Source: Methylobacterium amylolyticum (lineage in GTDB: Bacteria > Pseudomonadota > Alphaproteobacteria > Rhizobiales > Beijerinckiaceae). From it: a DNA stretch of 64,000 nt. The translations under genes and the position numbers were made by a program. Within the stretch, counting starts at the first letter, position 1, and every line of letters starts with the position of its first letter. Positions 8,492 to 19,854 of the stretch are shown here, piece after piece. The notes below the pieces were generated by a model, which ran no database searches, was not told where the DNA came from, and saw only the letters and a program-made list of their open reading frames with translations. The DNA lies in NCBI RefSeq assembly GCF_030700245.1, contig NZ_JAUYZI010000014.1:60082-124081 (forward strand), written 5' to 3'.

Positions 8492-9412
8492 ATGCACGCG
8501 CGCTGCTCGCTCGTCGTCAACGGCCGCACGGTCCGCGTCTCGACCGGCGACACGCCGCTGGAGGCGGCGCTGGCCGAGGGCATGATCGCGCCCTCGCCGG
8601 AACCGCCCGGGGCCCTCCAAGGCGGCGTGCCGGCCGGGCGCCGGGCGCCCCCGCGCCGCGGCCGGGCCGAGGCCGCGCGCACCGGCCCCATCCCGCACCG
8701 GGGCGAGCCGATCGCCGGTCATGCCGAGGCGCCGCGGCCGGCCCCGGTGACCCGCAAGGGCACCGTCACGGAGATCCGCCGGCTGAGCCCGGGCATCGTC
8801 GAGGTGGTCGCCACGCTGACGCGCCGGCCGGTCTTCGAGCCGGGCCACCAGCTCGCCGTCACGTTCGAGGGCCTGCCGCCGCTGACGCTCGCCCCGACGC
8901 TCCGGGTCGACGGCGCGGCCGAATTGAACGAGGCGGTGTTCCACCTCCCCCGGGATCCCGAGGGCGGCCCGCTCGACGCCCTCGCCCTCGATCTGCCCGT
9001 GCGCCTGCGGGGCCCGGTCGGGCGGGGCCAGTACCGCCCCGGCGGCGGTCGCCTCGTCCTGGCCTCCTCCGGGGCCGGCTTCGCGCCGATCTGGGCCATC
9101 GCCCGCGCGGCGCGCTACGTCGAGCCGGCCCGGGAGATGGCGCTGGCGGTCGGCGCCCGCGACGCCCTCGACCTGTACATGCGCGAGAGCCTCGACTGGC
9201 TGCGCCGCACCGGCGTCGGCCGGATCGTGCTCTGCGCCGATCGGGGCCGCCTGCGCCCGCCGGACGTGCGCTCGGGTCCGCTCGGCGCCCACCTGCCGCA
9301 ACTGCGCGCCACCGACGTGGTCCACGTGGCGGGCGACGCCGCGACCTGCGGCGCCGTGCAGGTGCTCGCCGCCTCGGTGGGCGCGCGCTGCTACCCGATC
9401 GTGGTCGCCTGA
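8492..9412 (+). CDS. Ferredoxin-NAD(P) reductase-like protein with a vestigial 2Fe-2S domain
   Basis: The 306-residue protein begins like a plant-type ferredoxin domain (CSLVVNGRTVRVSTGDTPLEAAL), but where the Cys-x4-Cys-x2-Cys loop should follow there is a Pro/Arg-rich stretch with no cysteines (about residues 32-85). The rest follows the FNR fold: an FAD-domain barrel from about residue 88 and an NAD(P)-binding SGAGFAP segment at 194-199. The usual RxYS flavin motif is not evident (LAPTLRVDG). It therefore probably cannot carry an iron-sulfur cluster, and flavin binding is uncertain. Lying next to a reductase-less globin it could be its electron donor, or a decayed or repurposed protein. 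Confidence 0.7.
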   Translation: MHARCSLVVNGRTVRVSTGDTPLEAALAEGMIAPSPEPPGALQGGVPAGRRAPPRRGRAEAARTGPIPHRGEPIAGHAEAPRPAPVTRKGTVTEIRRLSPGIVEVVATLTRRPVFEPGHQLAVTFEGLPPLTLAPTLRVDGAAELNEAVFHLPRDPEGGPLDALALDLPVRLRGPVGRGQYRPGGGRLVLASSGAGFAPIWAIARAARYVEPAREMALAVGARDALDLYMRESLDWLRRTGVGRIVLCADRGRLRPPDVRSGPLGAHLPQLRATDVVHVAGDAATCGAVQVLAASVGARCYPIVVA

Positions 9413-9420
9413 GGGCCCTC

Positions 9421-10512
9421 ATGGCCCCCGGCGACACGTCCGGCGCCGCCGCGCCCGCCGCGCCCTACCGCGTGCTCTGCCTCGGCTACAGCGTCACCGA
9501 GCAGCCGGGCTACGTCGAGCGCGCCAACGCGCTCGCCGCCGCCGAGGGGCGGCCGCTGGTGTTCCTGCGCAGCGGCTGGGGCGCCCACTCCCTGTGCACG
9601 GTCGCCTGCCTGATCGACGAGATCCTCGACGCCTTCCCGTGCGACTTCGTCCTCCTGGAGCTGTTCACCGGCAGCGTGCGATATTTCCGGCCCCCCGCGA
9701 TGCGGGCCTATCTCGACGAGATCCTCGCCGCCACCGCCCGACGCGGCCTGCCGGTCGCGTTCCTCAACCTGCACCAGGGCGGCGTCGACTACGACCACGA
9801 GCCCTGCGCCGGCCTCGTCGCGGAGTACCGCCGCCTCTACGCCATCCCCCGCCTCGACATCGCCGCGGTGGTGGCGGCGGCGGAGCCCACAGGGATCGGC
9901 CACCTCCTCAAGGACGGCACGCACGTCACCGCGGCCGGCGGCGACCTCTACGGCACGCTCGTCTACGCCTTCCTGTGCCCGCCCCCGGCACGCCTCGACT
10001 ACGTCGCCCGGTTCGCCGGCCTGCCGCGCCGGCACCTGTCGCTGCCGCTGCGGGCGATGCCCGGCCTCGCCTGCCCGTTCGAACTGCGCCGCAACGGCCT
10101 GCCGCTGCACTTCCTGGAGATTCCCGGGGGGGCGCGCGCCGCGGTCGATCTCGGCCGCCCGCGCCGGGTGGTCGGCGTCCTCGTCGCCTACGGGCCGCCC
10201 GCGGGCACGCTGACCTTCACCGACCCGGACGGCGGGCGGTCGCGGTCGATGCTGGCCTACGACGAATACTGCTACTACACGCGCTCGGCCTTCCGCTTCC
10301 TGACGTTCCGCGCCGCCCGGCGGCTGACGATCGCGCAGGGCGAGGCCGTGCCGGAGATCGCGCTCCGCAAGGGCGAGACGGATCGCGGGCCGCGGCTCGG
10401 CCGCGTGTCGCACGTCTTCTGCCGGGCCGAGCTGAGCCTCGCCGAGCGCTGGGCGCTGCTGCGGCACGCCCTGGTGCGGAGCGTCCGCCGCGCGGGGCGG
10501 CGCTGGCGATAG
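9421..10512 (+). CDS. SGNH/GDSL-like hydrolase family protein with altered nucleophile block
   Basis: The 363-residue protein opens with a beta strand and a nucleophile-like turn, LGYSVTEQ (Ser24), in the position of the GDS block. It contains KDGTHVT (Asp165, His168), the DxxH catalytic block of SGNH hydrolases, at about the right distance. The C-terminal 170 residues form a separate, mostly beta region with no recognised family. The Asp-to-Tyr change in the GDS block is unusual but Ser, Asp and His are all present. There is no signal peptide. It follows the reductase-like gene by eight bases and closes the globin cluster. The substrate is unknown; carbohydrate or acyl-ester hydrolysis is possible. 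Confidence 0.65.
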   Translation: MAPGDTSGAAAPAAPYRVLCLGYSVTEQPGYVERANALAAAEGRPLVFLRSGWGAHSLCTVACLIDEILDAFPCDFVLLELFTGSVRYFRPPAMRAYLDEILAATARRGLPVAFLNLHQGGVDYDHEPCAGLVAEYRRLYAIPRLDIAAVVAAAEPTGIGHLLKDGTHVTAAGGDLYGTLVYAFLCPPPARLDYVARFAGLPRRHLSLPLRAMPGLACPFELRRNGLPLHFLEIPGGARAAVDLGRPRRVVGVLVAYGPPAGTLTFTDPDGGRSRSMLAYDEYCYYTRSAFRFLTFRAARRLTIAQGEAVPEIALRKGETDRGPRLGRVSHVFCRAELSLAERWALLRHALVRSVRRAGRRWR

Positions 10513-10530
10513 CCGCCATCGCGCCTCGCC

Positions 10531-10712
10531 CTTCCCCCTCTGTGGGGGAGGGTGGCCAAGAAGGTGCTCCTCGCGTCAGGCCGGGTCGGGAGAGGGGAGC
10601 GCGGCTTCAGGCAACGTCGGAGCGGCCGATGCCGAGCGCCGTCTCCTGCACCGTCGCTCCCCGCACCCGACGCCCTTCGGGCGCCTCCCTCTCCCGCAGA
10701 GGGGAGAGGGAG
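10531..10712. repeat. Long intergenic palindromic repeat, copy A
   Basis: The stretch starts with CCCCTCTGTGGGGGAGGGTG and ends with the complementary CCCTCTCCCGCAGAGGGGAG, so the whole can fold into one long imperfect hairpin. Between the arms are blocks shared with copy B at 43394-43568: GCGTCAG, GGGAGAGGGGAGC, CACCGTCGCTCCCC and CCTTCGGG. It lies between the converging ends of the SGNH-like gene and glgP and could act as a two-way terminator. No flanking direct repeat was found. Confidence 0.8.
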
Positions 10713-10743
10713 ACTGCGCGGACGGCCGCCGGCGCTCCCTGCC

Positions 10744-13257
<2,514 letters not shown>

Positions 13258-13580
13258 GTCGGTTCCCCCAGTGTTTCTTCGGCGGATTATCTCTGCTTGC
13301 GGATTGCCGCCCGATGAACGGACTGAGCGATCCTGTTCCCGAAGACGGCAATTGTGCGAATCGCTTCGGGCGAAGTCGAGGCCGTGGGATGCGCGGGCGC
13401 GCATTCGACGCACGGCGCGTCGGGTGCGTGTCATACTAGACACATATGTTACGGGTGCCACGGCCGCCCGCGCCGATCAGACCCGCGCGGGACGGGAAGC
13501 CGGCGTCGGTGCCGGTCGCCAGCGCCCGCTCCGGCCATTAACCCCTGTCGGTCGATTCGGCCGAGCGAGCGGGAGTGCGC
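13258..13580. other. Divergent intergenic region glgP/alpha-glucosidase with a small inverted repeat
   Basis: This 323-base region has no gene. It holds a perfect inverted repeat GTGTC-ATACTA-GACAC (13428-13443) in an A/T-rich patch, which also contains the -10-like strings CATACT (plus) and TAGTAT (minus). It is a plausible shared regulator site between glgP and the glucosidase-glgA unit. No good -35 box accompanies it, so the promoter assignment is weak. Confidence 0.35.
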
Positions 13581-15164
<1,584 letters not shown>

Positions 15165-15355
15165 GAGACCTGCGCTCCGAGCATACCGCACCGCACGCCG
15201 CGTAACCGAACTTTAAGCACACCCGCGGCCTGTTTTGTGCGATGCAACGGAACCGGCGGCGTGGGGGAGCGTTGTGCGTGGTTGAGGTCGTCGCAGCCAA
15301 GCCCGATCGCGAGCCCGTCCGACCGCGGCTTCCCATCAGTCCAGGATTGTTCTCG

Positions 15356-16879
15356 ATGCTCGACGCGCGCGGCGCCGGATCGTTCGACGACACCGTCGGG
15401 ACGGTCCTGCCGATGAACGCTGCCCAGCCGGCCTCGCTGCGCCGCCGCATCCTCTACGCCACCCCGGAGATGGCCGACTTCGTGAAGACCGGCGGCCTCG
15501 GCGAGGTCTCGGCCGCCCTGCCCCGGGCCCTGCGGGCGCACTACGACGTCCGCGTGCTGATCCCCGGCTACCGCGAGGTCCGTGCCGCCTTCCCCGAGAT
15601 CCCGGTGGTGGCCCGACTCGACGGTCTCGCCGGGATCCCGCCCTGCGACCTCGGCCTCGTCGAGGCCGCCGACGGCCTGCGGATCTACGTCCTGCTGAGC
15701 CCCGACCTCTACGAGCGCGACGGCACGCCCTACGGCGACGCCGGGGGCGACTTCTCTGACAACGACCTGCGCTTCGCCCGCCTCAGCCTCGCGGCCGCCG
15801 ACCTCGCCCGCGGCGCCGACCCGGACTGGGCCGCCGACCTCCTGCACCTGCACGACTGGCAGGCGGCGCTGGCGCCGGCCTTCCTCGCGTGGCGCGGCGC
15901 GCGGCTGCCCACCGTGCTGACGATCCACAACCTCGCCTACCAGGGGCTGTTCCCCCGCGACGCGATGCACCGCCTCGGCGTGCCGGACGCCGCCTTCCAG
16001 GTCGACGGCTGCGAGTTCTATGGGCAGCTCTCGTTCCTCAAGGCCGGCATCTTCTACGCCTCGCACGTCACCACCGTCAGCGAGACCTACGCCCGGGAGA
16101 TCCAGACCCCCGAGATGGGCTGCGGCCTCGACGGCCTGCTGCGGGTGCGCGCCGGCCAGGGGCGGCTCGCCGGCATCCTCAACGGCATCGACGAGAGCTG
16201 GGACCCGCGCACCGACCCCCACCTCGCCCTGCCCTTCGAGGTCGACGACTGGAAGGGCAAGCGCGCCAACGCCGAGGCGGTGCGCCGCGCCTTCGGGCTG
16301 GCCCTGTCGCGGGGGCCCCTCTTCGCCATCGTCTCCCGCCTCGTCCACCAGAAAGGCATCGACCTGAGCCTCCAGGCGGCGGAGCAGATCGTCGCCGAGG
16401 GCGGCCAGCTCGTGGTGATCGGCCAGGGCGAGGCCCGGTTCGAGGACGGCCTGCGCGGTCTCGGCCGCCGCCATCCGGAGGCGGTCGGCGTGCATGTCGG
16501 CTTCGAGGAGGCCCGGGCCCGGCAGATGTTCGCGGGCAGCGACTTCCTGCTGATGCCCTCGCGCTTCGAGCCGTGCGGGCTCGCGCAGATGTACGCCCAG
16601 CGCTTCGGCTCCCTGCCGATCGTGCGGCGCACCGGCGGCCTCGCCGACACCGTCGAGGACGGGGTGACGGGCTTCACCTTCTCCGACCCCTCCCCCGCCG
16701 GGCTCGGCGGCGCGGTGCGGCGGGCACTCGACACGTTCGGCCAGAAGAAGCGCCTCAACGCGATGCGGCGGCGGGCGATGGCCGCGGATTTCGGCTGGGA
16801 CCGGGCGGCCGAGAACTACGCCACGCTCTACACCCGTGCCATCGGCAACAGCCTCGCCCTGCGCTGGCGCGCCGCCTGA
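15356..16879 (+). CDS. glgA: Glycogen synthase, ADP-glucose type
   Basis: The 507-residue product is a GT5 enzyme that adds glucose from ADP-glucose to the non-reducing end of alpha-1,4-glucan. The ADP-glucose loop KTGGLGEVSAALP begins at Lys44. The GT-B second domain has the FEPCGLAQMYAQRFGSLPIVRRTGGL region near the C-terminus. ATG at 15356 after AGGA is chosen, giving a 30-residue leader before the family start. ATG at 15413 would give 488 residues, closer to the family norm, so the start is uncertain. It lies downstream of the alpha-glucosidase gene. No glgC is in the window, so ADP-glucose must come from elsewhere. Confidence 0.93.
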   Translation: MLDARGAGSFDDTVGTVLPMNAAQPASLRRRILYATPEMADFVKTGGLGEVSAALPRALRAHYDVRVLIPGYREVRAAFPEIPVVARLDGLAGIPPCDLGLVEAADGLRIYVLLSPDLYERDGTPYGDAGGDFSDNDLRFARLSLAAADLARGADPDWAADLLHLHDWQAALAPAFLAWRGARLPTVLTIHNLAYQGLFPRDAMHRLGVPDAAFQVDGCEFYGQLSFLKAGIFYASHVTTVSETYAREIQTPEMGCGLDGLLRVRAGQGRLAGILNGIDESWDPRTDPHLALPFEVDDWKGKRANAEAVRRAFGLALSRGPLFAIVSRLVHQKGIDLSLQAAEQIVAEGGQLVVIGQGEARFEDGLRGLGRRHPEAVGVHVGFEEARARQMFAGSDFLLMPSRFEPCGLAQMYAQRFGSLPIVRRTGGLADTVEDGVTGFTFSDPSPAGLGGAVRRALDTFGQKKRLNAMRRRAMAADFGWDRAAENYATLYTRAIGNSLALRWRAA

Positions 16880-16909
16880 CGGGACCGGGCTGCCGGACGG
16901 AATACTCGG

Positions 16910-16975
16910 CCTGCGTGCTAATCTGCGTTTCGATGATTGTAAGTTGTTCTTTTTAACTTTTATTTCATGGAAGTT
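16910..16975. promoter_or_regulatory. A/T-rich patch upstream of the first AraC gene
   Basis: This short stretch contains long T runs (TTGTTCTTTTTAACTTTTAT) and stands out in a region otherwise above 70 percent G+C. It probably holds the promoter of the araC-type gene starting at 17026 and may be a regulator or nucleoid-protein site. No unambiguous -35/-10 pair could be fixed. Confidence 0.35.
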
Positions 16976-17025
16976 GTCACGTTCGCCGGATTGTCGCAGG
17001 CGCCAATCCTTGGCATGAAGCGGCC

Positions 17026-17997
17026 ATGCCAACTTGGTCGACGGATCATCTGCCGCCGCCGGACCGGTTCGAGTACTGGCGCGAAGTCATCGCGCGACGC
17101 CTGCTCGGTGTCGAAGCCGAGATCGAGGTCAAGCGTCGTCCCACCTTCATCGGCCGCGCGAGGGCCTCGGCGGTGGGACCCGCCTGCCTGATCGAAGCCG
17201 CGGTCAGCGCCCACACGATGCGCGTCACGCGATGCGCGATCGAGCGTCAGGCGGCGGAGGGCGGCGTCTATCTCTGGCATCTCGTCAGCGGCGGCGGAGC
17301 GGTGACGCTCGCGGGCGGCGCGGAGCGCATCGCGGGCGACACCCTCGTGACCGGGTGCGGCGACATCCCGGCGGCCTACCGGCCCGACCTGACCCTGTTC
17401 CGGCCCAGCGGGTGCAGCGGGCACCGGGTCGTCCTGGTGCCGCGCCGCGTCTTCTCGACCCTTCTCGTGCCGAGCCGGATGAGCGCGCGGCAGCACCGGT
17501 GCGCCGCCGGCCTCGACGCGCTGCTGCGCGGCTATCTCGCCACCTTCATGGAGCAGGCCTCCAACCTGTCCGGCCCGGCCGCGGAGGACGCGCTCCGCAC
17601 CCTGGTGCAACTCATCGCCGCCGCCCGCGGCGCGAGCGACATCCGCGAGGACGCCGCCGCGACGGCCATCCGCCAAGCGCTGCTCGTGCGCGCGCAGGAC
17701 CTGATCGAGCGCGAGCTGCACCGGGCGGATCTGAACCCGGCCCGGGTGGCGGCTCGCCTCGGGATCTCGGTGCGCAAGCTCCACCTCGTGTTCGAGCCGA
17801 GCGGCGAGACCTTTGGCCGGCACCTGCTCGCCCGGCGGCTGGCGCTGGCCGACCGGCTGCTGCGGGACGCGCCGCACCTGTCGGTGACGGAGGTCGCCTA
17901 CGCCGCGGGCTTCGAGAGCCTGTCGACCTTCTTCCGCGGCTACCGGGCCGCCTACGGCGCCTCCCCCGGCGAGCGGCGCCGCACCGCGTCGGCGTGA
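17026..17997 (+). CDS. AraC family transcriptional regulator
   Basis: The 323-residue protein has an N-terminal AraC-binding-like domain (about 1-200) and a C-terminal double helix-turn-helix (about 223-318). The first recognition helix lies in VAARLGISVRKLHLVF, and the second helix-turn-helix ends in the family signature VAYAAGFESLSTFFRGYRA. The effector is unknown. The 3' end of the gene (17691-17979) is repeated, without gaps, inside the next gene at 19281-19569. Position between glgA and glgB suggests a role in the glucan island, but no operator was identified. Confidence 0.85.
   Translation: MPTWSTDHLPPPDRFEYWREVIARRLLGVEAEIEVKRRPTFIGRARASAVGPACLIEAAVSAHTMRVTRCAIERQAAEGGVYLWHLVSGGGAVTLAGGAERIAGDTLVTGCGDIPAAYRPDLTLFRPSGCSGHRVVLVPRRVFSTLLVPSRMSARQHRCAAGLDALLRGYLATFMEQASNLSGPAAEDALRTLVQLIAAARGASDIREDAAATAIRQALLVRAQDLIERELHRADLNPARVAARLGISVRKLHLVFEPSGETFGRHLLARRLALADRLLRDAPHLSVTEVAYAAGFESLSTFFRGYRAAYGASPGERRRTASA
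17691..17979 (+). repeat. AraC DNA-binding module repeat, copy 1
   Basis: These 289 bases align without indels, at a constant offset of 1590, to 19281-19569. By eye about nine bases in ten are identical, with differences concentrated around 17810-17845. The repeat starts at CGCGCAGGACCTGATCGAGC and ends at the GAGCGGCGC that closes the helix-turn-helix domain. It is explained by a tandem duplication or gene conversion. Confidence 0.85.
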
Positions 17998-18336
17998 AGG
18001 GCATCGCCCGGATCCGCGGGCGGTCGCGATCCGGAAATTTCCGTGAAGTTGTACAATGGGGTGCGTAATCGCTGAGCGTTGAAAGTATCCGATCATCCTG
18101 GCACAGTGTCGTATGGGCCGAGCTCCGGCATGGAGCGGATGTGGTCGCAGCCGCCGATCGGCGACATCCTGCATCGGAGCCGACGAAGATGCGAACGGCC
18201 TACGGTTCGTGCGAGACACCGTCGGATCGAGGCGAGATATAGTCGTGTCATCGTCGCGAAATCGCGCTCCGATGCGACCGCAGGCCGGCCGGTGGACCGG
18301 AGATCCGTCCGCACCGCGCGCCGCGGTGCATCCGTC
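17998..18336. other. Intergenic region between the two AraC genes
   Basis: This 339-base gap is lower in G+C than the genes around it. A -10-like TATAGT lies at 18238-18243, about 95 bases before the proposed GTG start, with only a poor -35 match (GACACC, 17 bases upstream). The open frame continues through the gap from 18079, but the translation there is Arg/Ser-rich and has no family character. No other structure is evident. Confidence 0.4.
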
Positions 18337-19614
18337 GTGACGGGCCGCATCGAGCCCGCGCTGCCGTCCCGGGCCAGGACCCTGTGGCGACCCCAGCACG
18401 TGTTCGCGGCCTCCATCGGCTCGCGCGCCCAGCTCGCGGCGTTCAACGATCACGGCGCCATCGCGGTCAATTTCGACGTCCTGCGCGGCCGGGCGCCGCG
18501 CATCCGCATCTCCGGCGGCCAGAGCGAGACGTTCAGCCTGTGGGAGACCCGCTCGGGGAGCGGGTTCGTGACCCATCCGAAGTTCAACGCCCGGCTCGTC
18601 ACCGTGCGGTTCGTGACGAGCGGCCGGATCACCTACCACCACCGGCGCGGCAACTTCGTCGGGATGCCGCAGGTGGCGACGCTCGTCGGGTTCGACCAGC
18701 TCCGGTCGGTCGAAGCCTCGCCGGATTTCGGCGCGGTCAGCGCGACGATCGCGGTCGACGTGCTGGCCGCCGCCCACGGCGCGCTGACGGGCGACCGGAC
18801 CCGCGCCCTGCCGCGCCTCGAAACCGTCGCCGAGGTCGGCAGCGACGGCATGCGGGCCCTCTACTGCACGGTCGCGCGGATGCAGCACCGGGTCGCGGCG
18901 GGGCTCGACGCGGACCTGTACATGCTCCCCCTGCTCCAGGAGATCATGAGCTACCAGTTGCTGTCCGCGTGGCCCCGGACGGAGGCGGCGCCCGTGGGCC
19001 GGGCCGGCGGCGTCCCGGCCCGCGCGATGCGGACCGCGCTCGACTACATCGAGGCCAACGTGGCCCGGCCCCTGGCCCTGTCGGAGATCGCGGCCGCGGC
19101 CGGGGTGAGCGTCCGGGCCTTGCAGGACACGTTCCGGACGGAGACCGGCCAGTCGCTGGGACAGTTCGTGATCGCCCGGCGCGCGCAACGCCTGCCGGCC
19201 GATCTCGCCGACCGTCCCGGCGTGCCCGTCCCGCGGCGTCCCGGCGGGATGCCCGCGCCGCGCGAGGATCTGCTGACGCGCGCGCAGGACCTGATCGAGC
19301 GCGAGCTGCACCGGGCGGACCTGAGCCCGGCCCGGGTGGCGGCCCGCCTCGGGATCTCGGTGCGCAAGCTCCACCTCGTGTTCGAGCCGAGCGGCGAGAG
19401 CTTCACCCGCCGGGTCCTGGCCCGGCGCCTGGCCCGGGCCGACCGGCTGCTGCGGGACGCGCCGGATCGGTCGGTGACGGAGGTCGCCTACGCCGCGGGG
19501 TTCGAGAGCCTGTCGACTTTCTTCCGCAGCTACCGGGCTGCCTACGGCGCCTCCCCCGGCGAGCGGCGCGCCGAGGCCGGACGCGCGAGGGACGGAACGG
19601 ACGATCCGGCCTGA
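18337..19614 (+). CDS. Chimeric AraC-type regulator with one and a half DNA-binding domains
   Basis: From GTG 18337 the product is 425 residues. An AraC-binding-like domain (about 1-225) is followed by the first half of its own helix-turn-helix domain (230-287, LALSEIAAAAGVSVRALQDTF). That domain stops just after the linker helix. A Pro/Arg-rich joint follows, and then a complete second AraC DNA-binding domain (about 314-411) nearly identical to that of the upstream gene. A normal AraC protein has a single such domain and about 320 residues. The simplest reading is that the original 3' end was replaced by a duplicated module. No strong ribosome site precedes the GTG, so the start is tentative. 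Confidence 0.75.
   Translation: MTGRIEPALPSRARTLWRPQHVFAASIGSRAQLAAFNDHGAIAVNFDVLRGRAPRIRISGGQSETFSLWETRSGSGFVTHPKFNARLVTVRFVTSGRITYHHRRGNFVGMPQVATLVGFDQLRSVEASPDFGAVSATIAVDVLAAAHGALTGDRTRALPRLETVAEVGSDGMRALYCTVARMQHRVAAGLDADLYMLPLLQEIMSYQLLSAWPRTEAAPVGRAGGVPARAMRTALDYIEANVARPLALSEIAAAAGVSVRALQDTFRTETGQSLGQFVIARRAQRLPADLADRPGVPVPRRPGGMPAPREDLLTRAQDLIERELHRADLSPARVAARLGISVRKLHLVFEPSGESFTRRVLARRLARADRLLRDAPDRSVTEVAYAAGFESLSTFFRSYRAAYGASPGERRAEAGRARDGTDDPA
19281..19569 (+). repeat. AraC DNA-binding module repeat, copy 2
   Basis: This is the downstream copy of the module at 17691-17979, in the same orientation and without indels. It is joined in frame to a truncated native helix-turn-helix domain. 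Confidence 0.85.
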
Positions 19615-19854
19615 CCGTCGCGCCGGATGCACGGGAGGGGCCATGCACCCGTCGGTACGGCGGACCTGATGCCCGATCCGTCCCCGTCAACGGGCCCGGT
19701 CCCCGCACGGGGGCGTCGGGCCGTCGCGGTGAAGTCCCGGATCTGAGTCCGATGCTTCACGAACCACACGATGCAACCGCGCGGCCGCGCCGTCGCCCCA
19801 TCCCGCGCAAATCTTATCCCAATCCGCGCAGGAGCCGGGAAAAGCCGCGCGGCC

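Noticed and set aside
10531..10712. Insertion sequence or MITE
   Set aside because: Although palindromic and repeated, no flanking direct repeat was found at either copy, unlike the elements at 52520 and 61648.
15356..16879. The glycogen synthase gene as a GlgM-type maltose-1-phosphate synthase
   Set aside because: The protein has the GT5 KTGGL loop and GlgA-type C-terminus; GlgM belongs to GT4 and lacks this start.
18079..18336. N-terminal extension of the chimeric AraC protein
   Set aside because: The translation is Arg/Ser-rich, A+T is raised and a promoter-like TATAGT lies within it, so it is read as upstream region.
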